Source: a virus
DNA length: 41,750 nucleotides
Virus record (IMG/VR): IMGVR_UViG_3300046516_000571
Location: 1 to 41,750 of that record
Reading direction: 5' to 3' (one strand)
Each line of letters opens with the position of its first letter. Positions within the stretch are counted from its first letter, which is position 1. The translations under genes were made by a program, and so were the position numbers. Shown piece by piece: positions 1-5,341 of this stretch. The notes below the pieces were generated by a model. That model worked only from the letters and a program-made list of their open reading frames with translations. It had not been told where the DNA came from and searched no databases.

Positions 1-127
1 GGTTCCGCATTGGGATTGCGGCCCGCTTCGACGACCCGGACTCGATAGGTCGAACCGCCCGCTTGTTACGACCCGGCTACGGTCGGACACCCGCTAAGTT
101 CACCCGGCGACGGTTAGCCCCACTTCG
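1..127. repeat. Terminal direct repeat, left copy
   Basis: Identical to 41624-41750 over all 127 bases. The coat-protein start at 41616 and the scaffold stop at 183 become adjacent when the two copies are merged, which restores the usual scaffold-coat order. A length of exactly 127 equals a common assembler k-mer size, so this is probably an assembly overlap of a circular molecule and not a physical terminal repeat. Confidence 0.95.
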
Positions 128-175
128 ACGACCTGGGACTGGTCGAAACGCCCGATTGACCCCGGCTACGGGTTA
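21..175 (-). repeat. Five tandem stem-loop repeats between scaffold and coat genes
   Basis: Degenerate units of about 28-36 bp begin near 21, 57, 89, 117 and 150, each opening with a CCCGCTT-like block. Each holds an inverted repeat: TTCGAC/GTCGAA at 27-32 and 49-54, CGACC/GGTCG at 69-73 and 81-85, GCTAA/TTAGC at 93-97 and 114-118, TTCGAC/GTCGAA at 124-129 and 142-147, and ACCC/GGGT at 159-162 and 170-173. The loop CGGCTAC recurs in units 2 and 5. On the late (minus) transcript the array lies in the 189-base gap between the scaffold stop and the next coat start once the circle is closed. It may affect mRNA stability, termination or relative expression; this is inference. Confidence 0.75.
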
Positions 176-182
176 GGCACGG

Positions 183-1070
183 CTAGTAGCGCACTGAGCC
201 GCCGGCACCGTTCGGCCGCTTGCGGTTTTGGATCGGGTTGAGCACGTCCTCGAGGCTCGGCTCGCCGGACCATGCCCCCGCGGTGCGTCCTGCGACGCTG
301 CGTGCGGTGCCGAGGCTTGGCTGCATCCCGGCGGCGGGTGAGGGGAGGGGCGCCGGCTTGGCTTCCTGCTCCCACTGTGCGCGGCCCTCGGCCAGTATCT
401 TCTCGCGGTATGCGGCCGGATCGTCCCCGACATCGCGCACCAGGCGCAGCCGGTCGACCTCGCGCGTCAGCCACGCGTAGGGATGCGGCTGGCTGTAGAG
501 CTTGCCGAACAGCGTCGGGTCCGCGTTGGCAAGCGAGCGGAACTCCTGCACGTACTCGTTCAGCTTCTCCGCCCCGATCTTATCGCTCAACATCATTTCG
601 CTGTTGTTGAGCCGCTCGTTGAGCAGCGCCGCCTGCTGCTGCTGGACGACGTGCTGTGCCCACGCCTGCGGGTTGGTGGCCGGATCGGGCGGCGGCTGTG
701 GTGGCGCCTGTGGCTGTGGTGGCGGGGCGGTCGCGCGGCGCTGGGCGTCCTCGAACTGGCGCTGCAGCTCCTTGTGCTTGGTCTCGGCCTCGACCGCACG
801 CGCTTTCCAATCCTGGCGGCGCTGGCGCTCGCGTTCAAGCACTTGCTGCGGAATGTAGCTCTTGCCGTCCTGCTCAAGACGATCGGACGGCTCCGCATCG
901 GCCTCGTCCTCGGGCTCGGGCTTAGCTGTGGCGGGCTTGGCGGCCGGCTCGGGCTTTGCCTCGGGCTTAGGCGCCGGCGCCTCTGGCGCTGCCTGTGGGG
1001 CCTCCGGCGGGGCTTCGGTGACGGTCGCGGTTTCGCCCTTGAGGAACGACTCTAGCTGTTCGTTAGCCAT
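183..1070 (-). CDS. Putative capsid scaffolding protein
   Basis: A 295-residue, acidic and low-complexity protein. Residues 15-60 are a Pro/Ala/Glu/Lys-rich tract. Residues 70-115 form a charged coiled-coil region, then comes a Pro/Gln-rich linker, and the C-terminal half is helical and ends in a short basic tail. This composition is typical of phage scaffolds that fill the procapsid and are later released. Position supports the call: across the contig join the next gene downstream is the major coat protein, and the portal and terminase lie upstream in the same late operon. No protease motif is visible. The assignment rests on composition and order, not on a conserved motif. Confidence 0.7.
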   Translation of the reverse strand: MANEQLESFLKGETATVTEAPPEAPQAAPEAPAPKPEAKPEPAAKPATAKPEPEDEADAEPSDRLEQDGKSYIPQQVLERERQRRQDWKARAVEAETKHKELQRQFEDAQRRATAPPPQPQAPPQPPPDPATNPQAWAQHVVQQQQAALLNERLNNSEMMLSDKIGAEKLNEYVQEFRSLANADPTLFGKLYSQPHPYAWLTREVDRLRLVRDVGDDPAAYREKILAEGRAQWEQEAKPAPLPSPAAGMQPSLGTARSVAGRTAGAWSGEPSLEDVLNPIQNRKRPNGAGGSVRY

Positions 1071-1090
1071 GATGGTCCTATGGTGCGGTT

Positions 1091-1354
1091 ATGGATGATG
1101 ATCTGATCGAGAAACTGATTGAGGTGGCGTCTGACCACTTCCGGGGAACCAGCGCCGACGACGTGCAGGTTGAGTTGATGATCGCGGTAGCCTCAATCGC
1201 CGCTGCGTTAATCAGCGCTGATCCGAGCATGACCGCGTTGGGGTTCAAGACTGATCAGGAACTCGTTAATCGGAGGCGTGCTGCATTCGACGGACTGGTC
1301 ACCAAGGCGCTGGACAAATTCGTAAGCGATCGCCTGGACAAGATGGGTCACTGA
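1091..1354 (+). CDS. Hypothetical 87-residue protein, divergent from scaffold
   Basis: A short, mostly helical acidic protein opening with MDDDLIEKLIEVASDHF and an alanine-rich central helix. It is on the plus strand, starts only 20 bases from the scaffold start on the other strand, and its 3' end overlaps the GcrA-like gene by 7 bases. No family is recognised. It is one of several short plus-strand genes lying inside the minus-strand late operon and probably has its own promoter. A hairpin with a T-tract at 1701-1737 could end its transcript. Confidence 0.6.
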   Translation: MDDDLIEKLIEVASDHFRGTSADDVQVELMIAVASIAAALISADPSMTALGFKTDQELVNRRRAAFDGLVTKALDKFVSDRLDKMGH

Positions 1355-1647
1355 TCGGCCGTCAGTTCAGATGGCAGCGGCGGCAGCGTGCGGGCGCCTG
1401 GTGGCAGAGGCTTCGGCTGCGCCCGTGCCAGCACCACCCGGCCGGGAGGCGGCTCTGGCAGCCCCTGGAGGCCTCCACGCGGCCCTAGCTTCAGCGTCTC
1501 GATCTCGGAGCGGACGGAATACTTGGACCGCCCTAGCATGCGCCCGAGCAGCGTCACGCCCATGCCGTTCTCCCACATCTGGCGCAGCGTGGTGCGCTCC
1601 TCGTCGGTCCAGGGTACCGACACACTGTGTTTCATGCTGGCTGGCAT
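1348..1647 (-). CDS. GcrA-like HTH regulator
   Basis: A 99-residue protein. Residues 13-50 match the pattern of the GcrA N-terminal helix-turn-helix (WTDEER, then LLGRMLGRSKYSVRSEI); the rest is a Pro-rich tail ending near ELTADQ. GcrA is an alphaproteobacterial cell-cycle regulator that works with sigma70 at promoters carrying methylated DNA, and phages of this class often carry small homologues. A GGAGAG ribosome site lies 5 bases before the ATG at 1647. An internal ATG four codons in (1635) is possible. The C-terminal sigma-binding region of full GcrA is not evident, so it may act only as a DNA-binding protein. Confidence 0.6.
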   Translation of the reverse strand: MPASMKHSVSVPWTDEERTTLRQMWENGMGVTLLGRMLGRSKYSVRSEIETLKLGPRGGLQGLPEPPPGRVVLARAQPKPLPPGARTLPPLPSELTADQ

Positions 1648-1700
1648 GGCGGCTCTCCGCAGTGCTATGCTGGGTTCCGCGATAAGTCCGAGAACTCAGC

Positions 1701-1737
1701 GCCCCGTATCTCCCTGTGAGTGCGGGGCCTTTTCTTT
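1701..1737 (+). terminator. Hairpin with T-tract, plus direction
   Basis: GCCCCG (1701-1706) pairs with CGGGGC (1723-1728), followed by CTTTTCTTT. It lies in the 88-base gap between two minus-strand genes. As a plus-strand terminator it would stop transcripts from the 1091-1354 gene. The loop of 16 bases is long. Confidence 0.5.
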
Positions 1738-2359
1738 ATGCCGCGAACAGATCCTGCTGATGACGCGCCCGGTTGAGCATCGGGATGGTGCTGGCAAATC
1801 GGCTGCCGCTCGACCCGTCCACACTATCCGCGCCGGCAGCAACAGCCATCCAGATGCGCCGTTCGGTATTCACACGGGCAACGTGGTAGTAGACGCCCCG
1901 CTCGGCGCAGAACTCTCCCCAGTCAGCCATGGTGTCCAGCTTCCATTGCGTCGAGCCACCCAGGAACACACCGACATTGCGACCGACCAGCGGGGCCAAA
2001 TCCGATTGCCGCATCCCGTCCTGCACCGCGATCAGCACCAGGGGCGCGATCGCCAAGCACCGGTTCTGATACCGCAGCGACAACTCGAGGGATTTGAGGC
2101 CGCCCGCCACAATATCCGGCAACACGATCCACTGCGGTGCTACCGGTTGAGCGGCGAACCAGTCGAGGAACCGCTCGAATGCGTCCTCATCGAACCCGCG
2201 CCCAGCCTGGAAGTCAGCCCATGCGCCGTTGTCGCCCACCACATCCTCGAACCCCTCGGTGCGCCACTCGCCAGCTCGGCTGACCAGCAAGCCCCACCCG
2301 GCGTTGCGCATGGCATCGAGGTTCCGCTTGGTCCCCGTCCTCGACGCGTAGCATCTCAC
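1736..2359 (-). CDS. TGT/DpdA-like protein (possible DNA or tRNA base transglycosylase)
   Basis: A 207-residue protein. Near the N-terminus are RCYASRTGTKRNLDAMRNAG and a GDNGAW block; further on come WIVLPDIVAGG, VLIAVQDGM, VGVFLGGSTQWKL, HVARVNTERR and ADSVDGSSGSRF. From memory, this pattern marks a family of small phage proteins related to tRNA-guanine transglycosylases; phage DpdA members insert 7-deazaguanines into DNA. That link is a recollection of motif style and not a search result. The GTG at 2359 is chosen because it forms a GTGA overlap with the stop of the upstream HTH gene and matches the family's usual N-terminus; the open frame extends to 2641 but the extra residues look like a shadow of that HTH gene. 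No preQ0 synthesis genes are present. Confidence 0.5.
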   Translation of the reverse strand: MRCYASRTGTKRNLDAMRNAGWGLLVSRAGEWRTEGFEDVVGDNGAWADFQAGRGFDEDAFERFLDWFAAQPVAPQWIVLPDIVAGGLKSLELSLRYQNRCLAIAPLVLIAVQDGMRQSDLAPLVGRNVGVFLGGSTQWKLDTMADWGEFCAERGVYYHVARVNTERRIWMAVAAGADSVDGSSGSRFASTIPMLNRARHQQDLFAA

Positions 2360-2634
2360 TGGCGCGCACGACGCCACGCGGCACCGAAACGTGACGACCC
2401 GGACGGTGTCGGCGTCCAACCCCGACGGAAAGCCTCGTCCCAGGCGACGTGGGGCGTCACGCCGATAATCCGGCCGATCGCCCCCCAGCTTCTCCCGGCG
2501 GCAATGCCCTCGCGCAGCGCGGCGAGCATGTCGGCATCCCACGTCAGCCGGTGCGCCATGCTCTGCCGCGAACGGTATGCCGGATCGGCCCAGAGCCGAT
2601 GCAGAGGGGTGATTTCGGGTGTTAATTGTGGCAA
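2356..2634 (-). CDS. Small HTH (GcrA-like) DNA-binding protein
   Basis: Up to 92 residues. The core after MAHRLTWDADM (LREGIAAGRSWGAIGRIIG followed by TPHVAWDEAFRRG) is a helix-turn-helix of the short GcrA/Myb-like type common in alphaproteobacterial phages. The start is uncertain: a TTG at 2634 has AGGTG just upstream, while an ATG at 2559 gives a 67-residue protein beginning at the HTH. It is coupled by a GTGA overlap to the TGT-like gene and is divergent from the plus-strand cassette at 2690, so it may control that intergenic region. Confidence 0.6.
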   Translation of the reverse strand: MPQLTPEITPLHRLWADPAYRSRQSMAHRLTWDADMLAALREGIAAGRSWGAIGRIIGVTPHVAWDEAFRRGWTPTPSGSSRFGAAWRRARQ

Positions 2635-2676
2635 CTGGCACCTGACTGGGGGTAGCTATCGGAAAGGGGCATTTTG

Positions 2677-2692
2677 AAGAGTAGGAACCATG
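2677..2692 (+). promoter_or_regulatory. Repeated leader/ribosome site, copy 1
   Basis: The block AGAGTAGGAACC just before the ATG at 2690 recurs before the ATG at 2952 (copy at about 2939-2950). It contains TAGGA as the likely Shine-Dalgarno core. The conservation of 12 bases outside a coding region suggests duplication of a start cassette or shared translational control. Confidence 0.5.
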
Positions 2693-2893
2693 CCAGGAAA
2701 GCCGATCCGCGTGTTCTGGTCGCCGCTATCCCGCCGGTTCTACGCGACTAGGGCGTGGCGTGAGGTGCCTGGACACCCTGGGGTGGTCGAATGCACAGGC
2801 GAGCGGTTTGATGTGACGGACGATATCGCTGGCGTCATCGAGCGGGAGCAGATCGAGTTCCGACGCGCAGGCGAGGGGCAGGTTGATGAGTAG
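2690..2893 (+). CDS. Hypothetical 67-residue protein
   Basis: A small protein beginning MPGKPIRVFWSPLSRRFYAT and ending GQVDE. No family is recognised. It is the first of four plus-strand genes (2690-3545). Its last codons (GQVDE followed by TAG) match the end of the third gene in the cassette at both protein and DNA level, which suggests a duplicated junction. A clear TAGGA ribosome site precedes the ATG. Confidence 0.6.
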   Translation: MPGKPIRVFWSPLSRRFYATRAWREVPGHPGVVECTGERFDVTDDIAGVIEREQIEFRRAGEGQVDE

Positions 2894-2951
2894 GACCGCG
2901 TCCCAGGAATAAGATCGGAATAATTGGCGCGGCTTTTAAGAGTAGGAACCC

Positions 2952-3161
2952 ATGACGGACACCAACGAGGACGGTGATCACGAGCTAGGCCGCAAGCTGA
3001 CCGAGGCCGGCATCTCGTGGTTCGTCTGCCCGCTGTGCTCCACGATCAGCGTCAATCCAAACGATGTCCGGGAGCGCTATTGCGGCCGATGCCACCGGTT
3101 CGTGGATGATCCGCCGCCCCTGCCGATGGGGCCATACTGGCACCCCGGAGATGAGGCATGA
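2952..3161 (+). CDS. Small zinc-ribbon protein
   Basis: A 69-residue protein with CPLC near residue 25 and YCGRC near residue 44, a four-cysteine zinc ribbon. The segment NPNDVRERYCGRCHRF is typical of short zinc-ribbon proteins seen in many alphaproteobacterial phages. Function is unknown; binding of nucleic acid or of a host protein is plausible. It has the same leader as the 2690 gene and overlaps the next gene by ATGA. Confidence 0.7.
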   Translation: MTDTNEDGDHELGRKLTEAGISWFVCPLCSTISVNPNDVRERYCGRCHRFVDDPPPLPMGPYWHPGDEA

Positions 3162-3331
3162 GCCAGGACCTGACCGACATCGTGACCATGATGCTGAAGG
3201 TCGACGCCAACCACGACCCGTCGGAGGCGAACGAACTGCTGTCGGCCGGGGCGCGGGAGATCAAGCGGCTTCGCGCGGCACTCGCCGATGTAGCAGAGAT
3301 CAGGAGAAACCAGGGGCAGGTTGATGAGTAG
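3158..3331 (+). CDS. Hypothetical 57-residue protein
   Basis: Starts at an ATGA overlap with the zinc-ribbon gene. The product (MSQDLTDIVTMMLKVDANHD at the start, then a charged helix with EIKRLRAALADV) is a probable coiled-coil protein. It ends in NQGQVDE, like the first gene of the cassette. No known family. Tight coupling to both neighbours is the main support. Confidence 0.55.
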   Translation: MSQDLTDIVTMMLKVDANHDPSEANELLSAGAREIKRLRAALADVAEIRRNQGQVDE

Positions 3332-3545
3332 GAGGCGGGCGACAGTCCCCCTCGCAGCCGTGCGCGCCATGCTCGATGCGATGGCGGCGTATGTGCCGCC
3401 CACCCATCAGCACGCGGCGCGGGCTCATGCGCTGGCGGTGGGCATCGGCTACGCCTACCCGGGGCCGTCCTTGCCCAGTCGCCACACCCGGTCGTCCGCC
3501 GTGCCGCCCGAGGTCAGCATCGCACCATCCACCAGCCCCCGATGA
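3324..3545 (+). CDS. Hypothetical 73-residue protein, last of the plus cassette
   Basis: The ATG at 3324 overlaps the stop of the previous gene by 8 bases, and AGTAGGAGG lies just inside. The first half (residues 1-45, MSRRRATVPLAAVRAMLDAM then a His/Ala segment) looks coding; the second half overlaps the opposite-strand wHTH gene (3455-3646) and is Ser/Pro/Arg-rich, as shadows often are. Either the tail is poorly conserved or one of the two genes is shorter than drawn. Confidence 0.45.
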   Translation: MSRRRATVPLAAVRAMLDAMAAYVPPTHQHAARAHALAVGIGYAYPGPSLPSRHTRSSAVPPEVSIAPSTSPR

Positions 3546-3646
3546 TACAGCCACTGCAATAGCCGGAACGTCGTCCGCAGCTCGCTCTCACGGTGCCAGC
3601 CGCCATCCGCCAGCAACTCGAGGACGCGCTGCTCAGCTTGGGTCAT
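3455..3646 (-). CDS. Winged-helix-like small protein
   Basis: A 63-residue protein. MTQAEQRVLELLADGGWHRESEL followed by LLQWLYHRGLV and RVWRLGKDG fits a winged helix of the MarR/ArsR size class: helix, recognition helix, then a beta-wing. The ATG at 3646 is preferred because it forms ATGA with the stop of the upstream TM gene. It may be a regulator or a structural adaptor. Its 3' end runs opposite the last gene of the plus cassette over about 90 bases. Confidence 0.6.
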   Translation of the reverse strand: MTQAEQRVLELLADGGWHRESELRTTFRLLQWLYHRGLVDGAMLTSGGTADDRVWRLGKDGPG

Positions 3647-3843
3647 GGCCGCAGCAGGCACTTTTCCACGATCCGGTTGAGCAACTCAGCGCGGGCCATG
3701 GTGTTGTGATCGTAGATCCACCAGAACATGAACATGAACATCGCGTTCAAGATCAACAGCAAAATGAACGCTGGCGGTAGGACCCGAATCAGTTTTTCCG
3801 AGATCCCCGCCAGCAGCCCGTTGGTGCGCTCCTGCTCAGTCAC
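3643..3843 (-). CDS. Small single-span membrane protein
   Basis: A 66-residue protein: an amphipathic N-terminal 22 residues, a hydrophobic helix at about 23-42 (PPAFILLLILNAMFMFMFWW), and a polar C-terminal tail ending CLLRP. Proteins of this shape (short, one span, tail with RAELLNRI) are common in alphaproteobacterial phages and have no known role. A holin-like or lysis-related job is possible because no clear holin is found elsewhere, but nothing in the sequence proves it. Confidence 0.6.
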   Translation of the reverse strand: MTEQERTNGLLAGISEKLIRVLPPAFILLLILNAMFMFMFWWIYDHNTMARAELLNRIVEKCLLRP

Positions 3844-3852
3844 ACCATCTCG

Positions 3853-4347
3853 CTATTTCGGCTGTGCGTGTGGCGGCAGCGGCATGCCAGGACGCAGCGA
3901 TGGATCCACGGCAATGAACCGCCATCCCAGCGCCGGGCAGTAGCACAGCATCCAGTACGTCTTGCTGGGCAGCGCGTTGTCGATCTGCCCGCCCTGTCCC
4001 CCTGGCAGTGTGTTGTCGGGTCGCTCGCCGCCAGGCATCGGCCCACCGCCAGGATGCCCGGGCTGCACCGGTAGCCCCGCATCGATGTGCGGCGGACGGC
4101 CAGGACTGGGCCAGATCGTCCCTGGCGCAACTGGCAACGTGTTGTCGATGATCGGCGCAATGGGATTGCCGATGGTCGGCGGCGGCCAGATACCAGGCGG
4201 CGGCTCAGGTAACGAATTGTCGATCCCAGGCTGCAAACCTGGCAGCGAATTGTCGATCTGCCCACCCCCAGGCAACTCATTGCTCGGGTAATTGCTCCCG
4301 ACGCTATCGAGCGTCAGAGCCCCGCCAGTGACTTTGAATGTCGGCAT
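3853..4347 (-). CDS. Pro/Gly-rich repeat protein with IDNxLP motifs
   Basis: A 164-residue protein. It starts MPTFKVTGGALTLDSV, then carries five copies of (I/P)DN(S/T/A)LP separated by Pro/Gly-rich linkers with PGIWPPP and PGTIWPSP, and ends in a compact Cys/Trp-containing block (YWMLCYCPALGWRFIAVDP) with a Pro tail. Similar low-complexity proteins with D-N-x-L-P repeats occur in alphaproteobacterial phages; no function is known. The start is set by GGAGACATCTG just before the ATG, a leader shared with the next gene upstream. Confidence 0.65.
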   Translation of the reverse strand: MPTFKVTGGALTLDSVGSNYPSNELPGGGQIDNSLPGLQPGIDNSLPEPPPGIWPPPTIGNPIAPIIDNTLPVAPGTIWPSPGRPPHIDAGLPVQPGHPGGGPMPGGERPDNTLPGGQGGQIDNALPSKTYWMLCYCPALGWRFIAVDPSLRPGMPLPPHAQPK

Positions 4348-4379
4348 CAGATGTCTCCGTGTGTTGATGCGTATGATGT

Positions 4380-4601
4380 TCAGACGCGCGGCGAACCATC
4401 CGGGTTGCGGGTAATGGCGATGTTCGCCCACATCGCGCAGTCCCGTAGTTGTCGCATCGCGTAGGTCTTGTCCGGCCCATCCGGAATATGTGCGTCGATG
4501 GCGGCGGCGAACTCAGCAAAGGCGCCGCGCACGTAGCTCATCGCGTCCAGTTGCTCTTCGCTAGGTTTCAGATATTCAAACGCGGACGTGTGCAGCGTCA
4601 T
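4380..4601 (-). CDS. Acb2/Tad1-hairpin-like protein (candidate cyclic-nucleotide sponge)
   Basis: A 73-residue, almost fully helical protein with two long helices. The core EEQLDAMSYVRGAFAEFAAA, then IPDGPDKTYAMRQLRD and CAMWANIAITRN matches, as I recall it, the Acb2/Tad1 hairpin family. Members bind cyclic di- and trinucleotides and gcADPR-type signals, blocking CBASS and Thoeris immunity. The RQLRxxAMWAN..ITR end is the most characteristic part. It sits in the late accessory block next to the PEP-CTERM gene and has a GGAGACATCTG leader. The family call is strong by eye; ligand and defence target are inference. Confidence 0.65.
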   Translation of the reverse strand: MTLHTSAFEYLKPSEEQLDAMSYVRGAFAEFAAAIDAHIPDGPDKTYAMRQLRDCAMWANIAITRNPDGSPRV

Positions 4602-4672
4602 CAGATGTCTCCATGTGTCCGCGTTGCGTACGGATGTCATGCTCGGTCTCTCGCGTTGTTTGCGTTACGTGC

Positions 4673-5323
4673 TTACGTATGGCGCCTCCGCTGCGCGACC
4701 ATGCCGAGCCCCAGCAACCCCACCCCGAGCAGCGCCAGCGTGGCCGGCTCCGGCACGGCCTCCGTGGTCGCGCTGGCCACGCCCGAATACGAGGCGGTGA
4801 AGCTGGCAAGGGTAGCGTTGTCGAGGCTGAGCGCCGGGAGGACGTTGGACAGCGACAGGGTGAACGAGGAAGGCGCCACCAGATCGGCCGCCGCAATCAC
4901 ACCCGAGGTGAGCGCGAGGGTGTCGGGCGGCGACGCGACGTTGATGGACAGTTGCTCACCAGTCGCCAATCCAAACGCCGCATCCGAGAAGGTGCCCGAG
5001 AGGAAGTTGGTGCCGAGACCGCCCGCGAGGCTGGTGATCGCGAATGTCCCGCTGTAGTGCTGGAGCAAAGCCGGCCCGACACCCACCGCCGCGTCAATCG
5101 AGGATGCGTTGAGGTCGAGGAAGCCCGACGTGGGCGCGTTCCCGAACAGTTGCGTGATGCTGATCGCCGTATCGGTGCTGAGCGCCGTTGCAGTGCCGGC
5201 GCCGTTGGCGGTGGCCGTCAGCGTATTGGAGCCGGATACCTGGCCGAACGCGATAATTTGCGTGGCGTGAGCAGAGAACGAGAGGCAGATCGAGGCGATA
5301 CCGGCGAGCAGTGCGGTGCGCAT
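4673..5323 (-). CDS. Secreted protein with PEP-CTERM sorting signal
   Basis: A 216-residue protein. It begins with a Sec signal peptide (MRTALLAGIASICLSFSAHA, probable cleavage after AHA), has a Ser/Thr/Ala-rich beta-strand body, and ends at residues 190-216 with VPEPATLALLG, a hydrophobic helix and an RRR cluster. This is the tripartite PEP-CTERM signal that host exosortase recognises and cleaves in exopolysaccharide-producing bacteria. The phage has no exosortase, so the host must supply it. It lies between a beta-helix gene and the Acb2-like gene in the late strand. Its role is unknown; it could alter the infected or lysogenic cell surface. Confidence 0.85.
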   Translation of the reverse strand: MRTALLAGIASICLSFSAHATQIIAFGQVSGSNTLTATANGAGTATALSTDTAISITQLFGNAPTSGFLDLNASSIDAAVGVGPALLQHYSGTFAITSLAGGLGTNFLSGTFSDAAFGLATGEQLSINVASPPDTLALTSGVIAAADLVAPSSFTLSLSNVLPALSLDNATLASFTASYSGVASATTEAVPEPATLALLGVGLLGLGMVAQRRRHT

Positions 5324-5341
5324 GGCGTGAAGCTTCCCTGG

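Noticed and set aside
1-127. Physical terminal repeat like that of T7 or N4
   Set aside because: The length equals a typical k-mer and the repeat is cut inside a regular hairpin array, which suits an assembly overlap better.
1736-2641. Single 301-residue gene
   Set aside because: Its first 94 codons are the shadow of the HTH gene; GTG 2359 with a GTGA overlap gives the family's usual N-terminus.
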